A DNA stretch of 28,937 nt from an uncultured Collinsella sp. (GTDB lineage Bacteria > Actinomycetota > Coriobacteriia > Coriobacteriales > Coriobacteriaceae), in NCBI GenBank assembly GCA_900759335.1, contig CAAEUX010000020.1:1-28937 (forward strand). Direction: 5' to 3'. Position 1 is the stretch's first letter; each line of letters begins with the position of its first letter. This document shows positions 8,701-15,576 of the stretch, piece by piece. Both the position numbers and the translations under genes were made by a program. Below the pieces are notes generated by a model. That model saw nothing but the letters and a program-made list of their open reading frames with translations, did no database searches and was not told the DNA's origin.

Positions 8701-10685
8701 CTCCAGGGGCTGAGATTCGTGCTCACCGCGTCAACGGAAGTGTTGGTGCCCAGAATCGAGGTGGCGTAAGCATTTTTGACAGCCAGCATCTGCGCCACGG
8801 CAGCGTCGATCTCGGATTCGTCGATGGGCTTGACCGTCACGGTGATGTCGCGCGTGGCAGTGATGCCGTCGCGCGTGAGCGTTGCCGTAATGGTGGCAGT
8901 GTTGGAGCTGCCAGCAATGTCGCGAGTTACGATAACGCGGTAACCGTTTATCTTTGCTACGGACTCATCGTTGGACGCATAGGAAAGCTTCGCCGAGCCG
9001 GCACCGATCTTACTCGCACGAGGCAGGTTAAAGTCGCCTTCGACGGCCGAAAGATCGACAGGCTTGGTCTTGTCCGCGTAGTCCACGATCTTGTCGTCGA
9101 TCTTGGCGAGCGCGGCTTCGAGCTCGGTCTTCTCGGCAGCGATGTCCTCGGCAGACTTGGAGGCTACCTTAACCGCGTAGTCGCGCCTAATTGCAGTCGA
9201 GGGAGAGTTACCGTAACCAGAGGCAAATAGTGTTGCCTGCACGGTAAACGTCACGTTTTTGTCGCCATTGCCATGAGTGTAGGCGACCTTGTAGACCGTG
9301 TTGTAATTGGAATCGTAGCTCGAAGTCAGCTTGGCCGCAGACGAATCACTCGACGTCCAGGTGAGGTCGGCTACCTTCTTGCCTCCCACGTAGAGCGTGC
9401 TGGGAAGCTCCTCATTCTTAGCGGTCGAAGGCGCAACGCCCGCCTTGAGCGAGGCGGTAAGAGTCGCGGCGTTGAGCTGATCGTTCAGGTACGTCTCGAC
9501 CCTGGCTTGATCCCATGCGAGCGTCGAATTGAACTCGGGAGTAAATTCGACGGTTTCGCTGCCGAGCGCCAGCGTATAGGTAGGTTTGAACTGGCGCAGC
9601 ACCGACCAATCCGCGGATGCGGTCTTCTCCGCATTGGACAGGAAGAAGTACGTGATGGTTCCGTCCGGAGTGATGCCACCCTGCTGAGCCGGGTCGGTCG
9701 CACCGAAGGTCACAGACTTGAGAGCCGGCTTCACGTTCGCGTAGCCGAGCGCCTTGAGCTTGGCCGAGAGCATGTCGACGATATTGGTGTCGGTGCCATA
9801 GACCGGGCTCGGCTTCCAAGTGGAGAGCTTCTGCTTGGCAGCGGCGAGCGTCTTTGCATCAGGGGTCGCAGGCGTGGTGGAATCCTCACCCTCAGCAATA
9901 GCCAGCTTCGTGCTTGCGGTGAACTTATAGTCCCATTTGCCCGAGCCATAGATCACCTTGCAGGCAACAAACTTGCCCGCCTGAGCGGCCGTGAGCTTGA
10001 ACTCGCGCGACGTTGCGCCGTCGATAGGCGTGTAGCCCGAGGCGGTAGGAGCCGAGCTCTGCTTCTCGCCCACGTACCACTGATACTTGAGCTGAGCATA
10101 CTCGGAATCGAGGATCTCCTCGTCGTCGCCCCAGTCGTCCTCGTAGTAGGCGCCGACTTTAATCGTATCGCCAACCTTGAGAGCAGTATTGGACGCAGAG
10201 CCTGAAACGATATCTTGGCCCTTGGCGTTCAACAGACTGACGGAGTCGACCGTCACGTATGCTGCGGTAGCGATATCCGACTCGTCATCATCACTCGACA
10301 CAGCGGACTCGGCTTTGGCACTTGCCTCGGCGGCAGCCTCCACTTTTGCAGCGGGCTGCGAAACATCCTGCGACCCGCTCTCCTGCGCGCCAGCAGAAGC
10401 GGCAGAATCACTCGTATCCGCGCCCTTTGCAGGCTTCTCATCCTCGGTCGCTGCCCGGTCAGCACCGGTCGCCGTTGAACTATCCTCCCCCGTCAGCTCC
10501 GCATCACGCGAAGTAACGGCCTGGGCAATGCCCTCGGCGCCTTCGGCCCACAGCTGTGCCGGCGTGGTGCCAAAAGCCATGGCAAAAGCCAGGAACGCCA
10601 CCAGACCGCGCTTGGCTACGCCACGGGCAATCGCTCTATGACGACGCCACGAGGCGCGCTGGCACTCGTCCTCAAACATATCCAT
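5787..10685 (-). CDS. Large surface protein: Ig-like, two DUF4430 domains, PQQ-like propeller, Flg_new repeat, TM anchor
   Basis: 1632 residues. Order seen: a basic, long secretion signal (about 15-48, ending TTPAQLWAEG); an Ala/Ser/Asp/Glu-rich stretch; an Ig-like segment (about 145-260, YQWYVG core); atrophied-Ig (aBig_2-like) repeats to about residue 660; two DUF4430 domains (about 775-885 and 890-1005, each with a YWQL(F/Y)(V/I)NG core and a closing Y/W-rich strand). A PQQ-like beta-propeller follows (about 1040-1425, repeated VYAFSAETLECVWK-like blades), then one Flg_new/InlB-B-type repeat (GYTFAGWYKD...LYAKW), a Gly/Asn then Lys/Asp/Ser-rich linker, and a C-terminal membrane helix ending FVFTKRR. 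There is no LPXTG motif. The start at 10685 follows AGGAG by 5 bases; the frame is open to 10829, but that extension lies inside the riboswitch. It is likely a cell-surface protein; corrinoid or other ligand binding is inferred. Confidence 0.9.
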   Translation of the reverse strand: MDMFEDECQRASWRRHRAIARGVAKRGLVAFLAFAMAFGTTPAQLWAEGAEGIAQAVTSRDAELTGEDSSTATGADRAATEDEKPAKGADTSDSAASAGAQESGSQDVSQPAAKVEAAAEASAKAESAVSSDDDESDIATAAYVTVDSVSLLNAKGQDIVSGSASNTALKVGDTIKVGAYYEDDWGDDEEILDSEYAQLKYQWYVGEKQSSAPTASGYTPIDGATSREFKLTAAQAGKFVACKVIYGSGKWDYKFTASTKLAIAEGEDSTTPATPDAKTLAAAKQKLSTWKPSPVYGTDTNIVDMLSAKLKALGYANVKPALKSVTFGATDPAQQGGITPDGTITYFFLSNAEKTASADWSVLRQFKPTYTLALGSETVEFTPEFNSTLAWDQARVETYLNDQLNAATLTASLKAGVAPSTAKNEELPSTLYVGGKKVADLTWTSSDSSAAKLTSSYDSNYNTVYKVAYTHGNGDKNVTFTVQATLFASGYGNSPSTAIRRDYAVKVASKSAEDIAAEKTELEAALAKIDDKIVDYADKTKPVDLSAVEGDFNLPRASKIGAGSAKLSYASNDESVAKINGYRVIVTRDIAGSSNTATITATLTRDGITATRDITVTVKPIDESEIDAAVAQMLAVKNAYATSILGTNTSVDAVSTNLSPWSSATVAEDGTISYSKKYETGQIHADDLPGYDSMAGTNWRTYRSSDTSVIADETLRVTQPEADTLVTVESSLTYEKYAALAQAHPDNAKLQSLVNQPVKATYRVVGTTDHSDPQISVNFRLVGVSADGIDEVWFDGAQSVGYGSTADALIEQILDAQGLAHTSSTTEYGYYLSDITSSDGRTLGYDAATDKYWQLFVNGKASEVGASSVTLGAGDSIALYYSAFGASLDDANKATVKASVSFIGPDENGTNTVWASATDVKMSDGSTAADLTEQELKAAGLTYDSKGTSGASFYLASITRAGKTYGWDRSTGRYWQLYINGQYSQKMAGQVTLKPGDKVQWVYAADKEKPLEGFIVNPFASRPDWTASWNGFGNAGGTTLVNTPTPTESAAELWKVNLATAADKWVSLGDPIIAGGYVFVTTNSELVKIDNTGKVVARVSKGGTTSYFSRPVYADGLIISANDDGSVYAFSAETLECVWKTSALEAPAAGGRYQANSTMTVVNGCVYAEFEAGAGATGTASAGAMVCVDIATGQVKWTKLTVKSDDSTGEGYYWAGAAASGSDLVIGDESGYVKLIDGKSGKVKSSVSLSGNPVRATIVSAGTEDGNPAFLAVGRQPATLYKIVCEGDMLRIVGSCAFANTSTSTPAVANGKAYIGGSDASNNGQFTVVDLASMKVEKSLDMGKYAEVKASPIASVQGSDVYVYFTCNKTPGAVYCFNQSTGEAVEIYTPSGSNANYCTASVIADVQGNLYYTNDSGTLFALKAAPGYTVAFDTRGGSTVPSAMTAQNKTMVAPANPERSGYTFAGWYKDVDCTQAWVFSKDVVTGDMTLYAKWTKNAVNPGGNGGSGSNGGNGGSNGNGGNSGNGTNGQQTGGAVAPGQKPVSTTTKTETKDGKDSKKGSDKSDKKDGKKDKKSGKSSSKSDTGSAAATTAKKSAEAPVQQSGFNPLAIVGVAAGVIGLAVIGVFVFTKRR

Positions 10686-10829
10686 TTGTCTCCTACTGTC
10701 TGCACTTGGAGCATTGCCCAGCGGCTGCCCCACGTCATCGCGCATATTGCGCCCGAGTACCCCCATCGGGGTCCCCCTTCCCTCCAGAGCCCAACGCATA
10801 CCGGCGGCTTTCGCCACGGCCACGTACAA
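10686..10829 (-). promoter_or_regulatory. Expression platform between cobalamin aptamer and start codon
   Basis: This stretch contains several hairpins, for example GGGACCCC-GAT-GGGG-type pairing around 10755-10775 and GCGC-AATAT-GCGC near 10740. There is no T tract, so I expect control of translation rather than termination. A CTCC near 10711 could pair with the GGAG of the ribosome site at 10691-10694. The exact switching helix would need structure modelling. Confidence 0.5.
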
Positions 10830-11000
10830 GATGGGAGGCGATCCGACTTAACCTTACCGACCCGGGCACGCCGTCCGATCTGCGACGTGACCATCCCGGG
10901 CCAAGAGGAATTACGGTTACTGGTACAGCCGGGGACTTGCACCCCGATTCTCCCAAACACGCAGGAAAACCGCGCATTCGTGCGTCTCCGCACCACCATC
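10830..11000 (-). ncRNA. Cobalamin (B12) riboswitch
   Basis: Read on the minus strand, the aptamer core is clear. GGGAGAATCGGGGTGCAAG begins at 10953 and is followed by TCCCCGGCTGTACCAGTAAC and CGTAA, ending at 10911. This matches the conserved core GGGAA...GGTGAAAxTCC...GCTGxxCC-GCAAC-GTA of RF00174. A degenerate B12 box (AAGTCGGATCGCCTCCC) lies at 10849-10833. Between them are the variable paired arms, with CCCGGG at both 10884-10879 region and near 10861. It precedes the two DUF4430 genes and would shut them off when adenosyl- or other cobalamins are plentiful. Confidence 0.88.
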
Positions 11001-11010
11001 TAGGCCATCG

Positions 11011-11039
11011 ATTATTACTGTCGATATGGTAGCACGCAA
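11011..11039 (-). promoter_or_regulatory. Putative promoter of the riboswitch operon
   Basis: On the minus strand TTGCGT (11039-11034) and TAATAA (11017-11012) are separated by 16 bases (17 if AATAAT is used). A start site near 11004 would place the whole aptamer in the transcript. Confidence 0.5.
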
Positions 11040-11129
11040 AAGGGCCCCGCACACAGGCGAAGCCCAAGGTAAAAGCTATGGTTTGCGATAGGGAGGACTG
11101 TCGTCGGACCTTGCAAGAACAGCCCGTTT

Positions 11130-11283
11130 CAAAACTATGCCGGATTACGGGGCTGATTCAGCACTTCGCAACCATACCTGTCATTTTTAAAAACCGACGA
11201 CTCGTCTACCTGCGGTTTTATAAGCACGGATTCCGGCATGGTCGAGGTTCGGCACTCCAGCCCCGTAAACCGGCATAGTTTTG
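11130..11283. repeat. 154-bp imperfect long inverted repeat (MITE-like element)
   Basis: The outer 26-base arms, 11130-11155 and 11258-11283, are complementary at 25 of 26 positions; both begin, read inward, CAAAACTATGCCGG. Inside are weaker complementary stretches (AAAACCG near 11196 with CGGTTTT near 11213; ACCAT with ATGGT), so the whole unit could fold into one long hairpin. It sits between the riboswitch promoter and the 3' end of the ubiB-like gene. A heptamer TCGGACC occurs on both sides (11104-11110, 11285-11291), but at unequal distances, so it is not a convincing target duplication. No ORF of note is present. Confidence 0.8.
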
Positions 11284-11327
11284 TTCGGACCAGCCCACGC
11301 CGGCGCGACGCGAGGCAAAATCACCCG

Positions 11328-11346
11328 TTTCCCCGACCCCGGGAAA
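11328..11346 (-). terminator. Weak terminator candidate after the ubiB-like gene
   Basis: TTTCCC (11328-11333) and GGGAAA (11341-11346) form a short stem 4 bases past the stop codon. On the minus strand, GATTTT follows after a gap. Pairing is short and the T tract is displaced. Confidence 0.35.
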
Positions 11347-11349
11347 TCG

Positions 11350-13113
11350 TTAACGCTTGCCGCCGTGGCTGTTGCGCCAGATCTCGCGGCCCAGCATCAG
11401 CGCCAGCACCAGCGCGCTCACGTAGCCCATAAAGCCAATGACCGGGATACCGAACACAACCGGCTCGATGCGTGCGTAGTACACCACCGACGAGCCGATA
11501 AACAGGCCGGCAATCACAATTGCCATCGACATGCGGTCGATAATTCCACCCAGCTGCCGCAGTGCCTTATCGCTGCTCATGATCTGCGTGTTCACCTTAA
11601 GCTGGCCGCGCGTGAGCATGCGCGACGCCAAGCCCAGATACTCGGCCGCCTCGAGCGAGCCTTTTGCCGCGCGATAGCTGCTCGCGGCAAGATCACGCCC
11701 CATTTCGCGGACGCGCGCATAGGTACTCTTCTCGTTTTTGATGTGCGCCTGGATGATCTGGATCATATTGACGTTGGGCATGTACTCGGTCAGCAGGCCC
11801 TCGAGCGTCACCATGCCGCGCGCGAACATCGTCACCACGCTCGGCAGCTCAACATCGTTTTTGCGCGCCAGATTGAGCAGCGAGGTCAAAAACTCGCCGA
11901 TATCCAGGTCCTTAAGATCGAGCCCCGCAAAGTCGGCGACGATAAAGTCCAAGTCGGACAAAAAGGCCGAATGGTCGAGCTCGGCCGAATCGCCGCGCGT
12001 CACGGCAAAGCGCATGAGCGAGTCCTTGAGCTTGGGCACGTCGCCCTCGGCCACGGCAAAAATCATGTCCTTGACGATACCGCGGTCGTGACTCGACATG
12101 CGCCCGACCATGCCCAGGTCGATAAAGTAGACGATGCCGTCTTTGAGGATGATGTTTCCCGCATGCGGGTCGGCATGGAAAAAGCCATCGTCGAGTACCT
12201 GCGTCGAGTAGTCCTCGACGATCGCCGAGCCGATCTTTTCCAGGTCATAGCCCTCGGCCACCAGGCGCTCGGGATCGGCGATGGAGATGCCGTCGATGTA
12301 GTCCATAACCACGACGTGTTCGGTGCAAAGTTCCAAATAGGATTTGGGACACGACACGCCATGCACGCTTTTGTGAAAGTCATAGAAATCGTTGAGGTTT
12401 TTGGCCTCGGCCAAAAAGTTGGTCTCCTCGCGAAACGAGGTCCATAGCTCTTCGACCACGCCATGCAGGTCCACAAACTGGTCGGTGTTGACGAACTTGG
12501 AAACGATGCGCACCACCGAGCGAATGATGTCGATGTCCTGAGCCATCACCTGCTGCGCGCCGGGACGCTGCACTTTAACGGCCACGTCCTCGCCGGTCAC
12601 CAGGCGGGCACGATGTACCTGCGCGAGCGACGCGCTTCCGAGTGGGTTGGGGTCGATCGCGTCGAACATCCGCCCCAGGCGCTGGCCGTATTCCTCTTCC
12701 AAACAGCGGAGCACCACCTCATACGGCACCGGCTCTACGTCGGAGCGCAGGCGGCGCAGCTCGTCGCAAAACCGCTGCGGCAAGATCTCGGAGCGGTTGG
12801 CCAGAATCTGCCCCATCTTGACGAACATGGGACCGAGCTCTTCGAGCAGGCGGCGCAGGCGCACCGGCGTGAGGTTGTCCCATACGCGGTACTTTTTGAT
12901 CAGGCGAACGATCTGTCCAATGCGCTCGCGGCGGCCCGCCGGTGTGAGCTGATACTCCTCGTCCGGCGCCATCGCGTCGGGCTCCTCGGGGACCATATCG
13001 ACAGCGCGCGGCTTCTTGCGAGCGCCCGAGACAGCGGCCTCGACCTCATCGACAACCGCCGTCTCGTCACCCAAGGGATCTAGATTGTTGTAATCGGTAG
13101 TGGAGTCTGCCAT
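11350..13113 (-). CDS. AarF/UbiB family atypical kinase (ABC1/COQ8-like)
   Basis: 587 residues, slightly long for the family because of an acidic N-terminal extension of about 60 residues. ABC1/UbiB proteins are membrane-associated atypical kinases or ATPases that support isoprenoid-quinone or other lipid metabolism. Family marks seen: the KxGQ motif as VKMGQILANRSE near residue 97, the Ala-rich nucleotide loop PLGSASLAQVHRA, the lysine strand VAVKVQRPG, the catalytic HADPHAGN near 315 and the metal-binding DLGMVG. Two C-terminal hydrophobic helices (IVIAGLFIGSSVVYY and GYVSALVLALML) provide the membrane anchor. Its start lies 8 bases after the stop of the phasin-like gene and has no good Shine-Dalgarno of its own, so coupling is likely. 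There is no quinone-biosynthesis gene nearby, so the substrate remains unknown. Confidence 0.93.
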   Translation of the reverse strand: MADSTTDYNNLDPLGDETAVVDEVEAAVSGARKKPRAVDMVPEEPDAMAPDEEYQLTPAGRRERIGQIVRLIKKYRVWDNLTPVRLRRLLEELGPMFVKMGQILANRSEILPQRFCDELRRLRSDVEPVPYEVVLRCLEEEYGQRLGRMFDAIDPNPLGSASLAQVHRARLVTGEDVAVKVQRPGAQQVMAQDIDIIRSVVRIVSKFVNTDQFVDLHGVVEELWTSFREETNFLAEAKNLNDFYDFHKSVHGVSCPKSYLELCTEHVVVMDYIDGISIADPERLVAEGYDLEKIGSAIVEDYSTQVLDDGFFHADPHAGNIILKDGIVYFIDLGMVGRMSSHDRGIVKDMIFAVAEGDVPKLKDSLMRFAVTRGDSAELDHSAFLSDLDFIVADFAGLDLKDLDIGEFLTSLLNLARKNDVELPSVVTMFARGMVTLEGLLTEYMPNVNMIQIIQAHIKNEKSTYARVREMGRDLAASSYRAAKGSLEAAEYLGLASRMLTRGQLKVNTQIMSSDKALRQLGGIIDRMSMAIVIAGLFIGSSVVYYARIEPVVFGIPVIGFMGYVSALVLALMLGREIWRNSHGGKR

Positions 13114-13121
13114 CTGCGCTG

Positions 13122-13538
13122 TTACTCGGCCTCTTCGGTGTCCTCTGCATCGTCGGGCTCAACAGACTCGACGGGCACCGAGGTCACGTTATCCTCGACC
13201 GAATCGACGATATCGCGCACATGGGCCAAAAAGGCCGTGCGCTGGGGGGCGGTCATAACGCGGACGCGGGCCAGGATGAGCTCGTCGAGCACGCGCTGTG
13301 CCGCAGTCTCGCCCTGCATGCCCAGGCGCTCGGTGAGGTCGGAGATGGTGCCGCCGGCCTGCTCGAACATGTCGGACACGCTGCGGGCGATATCGGGGGT
13401 GCCGGCGTCCTTGCGGACCTGCTCGCCTTTGGTATTGAGGTCGTCGAGGACCTTCTTGCCGCCCTCGACGGCAACGGCAGCGGCGCCGAAGCCCACGTTG
13501 ATGGCACCGTTAACAAGTTGATCGAATTTCATAACCAT
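13122..13538 (-). CDS. Small helical phasin-like protein upstream of ubiB-like gene
   Basis: 138 residues, predicted almost entirely helical. An N-terminal Ala/Gly/Val-rich segment (GAINVGFGAAAVAVEGG) is followed by heptad-like charged helices and a very acidic tail rich in Glu and Asp. This layout resembles poly-granule/phasin-like (PhaF/PhaI) proteins, which coat hydrophobic surfaces, but there is no PHA synthase here. I set the start at 13538, where GGAG lies 6 bases upstream; the frame stays open to 13601. It is the first gene of an operon with the UbiB-like kinase, so it may be an accessory or membrane-recruiting partner. Function is uncertain. Confidence 0.75.
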   Translation of the reverse strand: MVMKFDQLVNGAINVGFGAAAVAVEGGKKVLDDLNTKGEQVRKDAGTPDIARSVSDMFEQAGGTISDLTERLGMQGETAAQRVLDELILARVRVMTAPQRTAFLAHVRDIVDSVEDNVTSVPVESVEPDDAEDTEEAE

Positions 13539-13630
13539 GGTTGGCTCCAATCGTGAACAACTGCATTGGCCTTCTTGTACCCAAGATTGGGTGAACGACA
13601 CAAAATCGTTTTACCGCCAAGGTAGGAATC

Positions 13631-13667
13631 GAGCGGGGCAAAGCCTTTGACGGCGTTTGCCCCGCTC
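13631..13667 (-). terminator. Terminator of the C69 dipeptidase gene
   Basis: A perfect 12-bp stem, GAGCGGGGCAAA (13631-13642) with TTTGCCCCGCTC (13656-13667), about 20 bases past the minus-strand stop. The T tract behind it is poor (GATTCCTACC), but the stem is strong. Confidence 0.75.
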
Positions 13668-13686
13668 GTTCGCCGCAAGGCTGTCT

Positions 13687-15210
13687 TTACCTTACGTTGT
13701 CATTCATCGCGAAGGAGTTCTTCATGGCACAGCTCGTGGTGTAGAGCACCTTGCCCAACAGGGCATCGGTCTCCACGCGCACGAGCTCGGCAAAGGCCTC
13801 GTTGGCGCGGGCGAGCTCGGAAGGCACCTCGGCCTCGGGCAGCGCGGCTACGACGGCGTCAACGTCGTGAATCTGCTTATGGCCCATGCCGCCGATCTTC
13901 TCCTGATAATCCTCGACCGCGCGACCGCACTCATGGAAGCGGACATCGGCCAAGGCACCGATCAAACGATTTGCCCAATAGAAATTCTCAGACGTCACGC
14001 GAGCCTGCGTGTCGGCATAGTACTCGGGCATGGTCTCGACATTGGCGTACAGCGGCACGAGCGCGTTAAACGAGTTGGAGCCAAACGCCATCCACTGTAC
14101 GGCGCGATATGCCGGCTGAGCATAGGGGCGCAGCTGCAGCACGGCAAGCTGGCTGTTGCGGTTGATGCCGATGGGACGGTAGGCGCCGCGCGTGGCGGGC
14201 GTACCCTTGCTGCCGTAGCAGTCGTACTCCGTGCCCTGGTAGTGGCTCGAAAGCACGTACTTGATGTCCTCGATGGTCACCTTGCGCTCGGGCACGCGGC
14301 TCCAGGGGATGTCGTCGCTCTCGGGCGTGAAGTCGGCGTCGGGGCCGTCCCACACATCGCTGGGGTTGAGGCAGCGCTGCATGTACCAGGCGCGCGGCGT
14401 GTTGTAGACGTGGTCGCTGTCACTGTGCGAGCCAAAGGCCTCGCGCGGGTTGAAGACCGCGGCGGGACCGTCGCCCTCGACGCCCAGCGTCAGGTCCAGA
14501 TGCCACTCGGCCATCCAGGAGCGCAGGTCGGCCGAGCACATGTGGTCGACTTGGGCGCCCTCGGCGTCGTCCAGGTCAAAGCTGTCGATACCCAGCTGGT
14601 TGGGCATGGTCACATAGGCGTCATCGGGCACGCGCTTGGCGATCCAGTGGTGGCCGCCGATGGTCTCGAGCCACCAAATCTCGTCAACGTCACTCAGGGC
14701 AATGCCGTTGTTCTCGTAGGTGCCGTAACGCTCGAGCAGGTCGCCCAGAATGCGCACGCCATCACGGGCAGACTTGGCGTACGGCAGGACCAGGGTCACC
14801 ATATCCTCCTCGCCCAGACCGCCGGGCTGCGCCGGAACATAGCCGTCCTCGCCCTCGTTGCCCTTGGCGGGCACATAGTCCACGAGCGGATCGGCGCCGC
14901 GGACGCGCTCGTTGGTGGTGAGCGTCTCGGTTGCGGACATGCCAACATTAAGCTCGTTGAAGCCGGCCTCGGCCCAAATGCCGTGACCCGGGACAACGTC
15001 GGGGACGCTCGTGTAACGCATGGGGTTGTCGGGCAGCTCAACGGTCAGGTGGCTCAGGACGCTCGTGTAGACACGCGGCTGCTCGCCGGGGTGCACCACG
15101 CGCATGCGCTTGGGCTCAAACACCCCGTTGGACGAGTCCTCGTTGCGGGCGACCAGCGTCGATCCGTCGTAGCTCGCGTTCTTACCAACCAAAATCGTTG
15201 TGCACGGCAT
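13687..15210 (-). CDS. C69 family dipeptidase (PepD-like)
   Basis: 507 residues, in the range of C69 dipeptidases, which are N-terminal-nucleophile hydrolases that cleave dipeptides. With the start at 15210 the protein begins MPCTTILVGKNAS, putting the nucleophile Cys close to the N-terminus; the family also shows the Asn/Asp-rich LVARNEDSS segment and the GHGIWAEAGFNELNVGMS region that follow here. An AAGGAGG site lies 6 bases before this ATG; an ATG two codons earlier (15216) abuts the site directly and is unlikely. Several C69 enzymes are autoprocessed or exported, but no signal peptide is visible, so this one is probably cytoplasmic. It is monocistronic, closed by the hairpin at 13631-13667. 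Confidence 0.93.
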   Translation of the reverse strand: MPCTTILVGKNASYDGSTLVARNEDSSNGVFEPKRMRVVHPGEQPRVYTSVLSHLTVELPDNPMRYTSVPDVVPGHGIWAEAGFNELNVGMSATETLTTNERVRGADPLVDYVPAKGNEGEDGYVPAQPGGLGEEDMVTLVLPYAKSARDGVRILGDLLERYGTYENNGIALSDVDEIWWLETIGGHHWIAKRVPDDAYVTMPNQLGIDSFDLDDAEGAQVDHMCSADLRSWMAEWHLDLTLGVEGDGPAAVFNPREAFGSHSDSDHVYNTPRAWYMQRCLNPSDVWDGPDADFTPESDDIPWSRVPERKVTIEDIKYVLSSHYQGTEYDCYGSKGTPATRGAYRPIGINRNSQLAVLQLRPYAQPAYRAVQWMAFGSNSFNALVPLYANVETMPEYYADTQARVTSENFYWANRLIGALADVRFHECGRAVEDYQEKIGGMGHKQIHDVDAVVAALPEAEVPSELARANEAFAELVRVETDALLGKVLYTTSCAMKNSFAMNDNVR

Positions 15211-15309
15211 GCGCATCCTCCTTGAGCGAAGAAATTAAATGGCAACAGTGTATCGCTTCGGCGCAAAAAGGGCGAAGCCACGGCACCTCGGGACCCCCTC
15301 GGAACCCCT

Positions 15310-15539
15310 GTGGTCAAAAAATGCCAAATATGAGTACTGCCACCAATTTAGTAGTAGCAAATTTCCTTGTAACGAGTGCCAGAAATCCCCATTTGTCCAA
15401 AAGCAAGACAACGTTATTCCCCATAGGTTCAATAAAATGGGCTCCCTAGCGATAATGAATATCGCTAGGGAGCCCAAATCTCATAAAACATATGTGACTA
15501 TCTTGGCAACAGTACTCATATTTGGCGTTTTTTGACCAC
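15310..15539. repeat. 230-bp long inverted repeat with nested palindrome
   Basis: The outer 30-base arms, 15310-15339 and 15510-15539, are complementary at 29 of 30 positions; both start, read inward, GTGGTCAAAAAA and contain CCAAATATGAGTACTG. Pairing continues weakly inward (CCAA with TTGG). In the middle is a perfect 17-bp stem (15438-15476) with its own function as a terminator. The whole can fold into one large cruciform or RNA hairpin. The design resembles a MITE that carries, or landed around, a terminator. There are no transposase reading frames. Confidence 0.85.
15433..15476 (-). terminator. Terminator of the fchA-folD operon
   Basis: A perfect 17-bp stem (TGGGCTCCCTAGCGATA at 15438-15454 with its complement at 15460-15476) and a 5-base loop. 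On the minus strand it is followed by TTTTATT, a good U tract. It lies about 100 bases after the folD stop and inside the larger inverted repeat. Confidence 0.88.
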
Positions 15540-15576
15540 GTGGTATATGGCTAACCCCTCAAACAGCCCAAAACGC

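Larger units (their letters stand above)
15211..15576. other. Intergenic region holding a long inverted repeat
   Basis: 366 bases between the start of the C69 gene and the stop of folD. Most of it (15310-15539) is the nested inverted-repeat element listed separately. A small hairpin, GCTTCGGCGC with GGGCGAAGC around an A tract, lies near 15253-15277 and may belong to the leader of the dipeptidase gene. The open frames across this region exist on both strands and reflect the palindrome, not genes. Confidence 0.7.

Noticed and set aside
8376..10205. Plus-strand frames of 284 and 310 residues opposite the giant gene
   Set aside because: Antisense shadows of a high-GC gene; Arg/Gly/Val-rich with no recognisable domain.
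10685..10829. Upstream extension of the giant surface protein frame
   Set aside because: The extension lies in the riboswitch leader; the ATG at 10685 has a proper ribosome site and is followed by the signal peptide.
13657..15225. 522-residue plus-strand frame opposite the dipeptidase gene
   Set aside because: Antisense shadow; the minus-strand frame has clear C69 motifs and a ribosome site.
15235..15535. Two 80-98 residue frames on opposite strands
   Set aside because: They mirror each other because of the long inverted repeat and have no ribosome sites.
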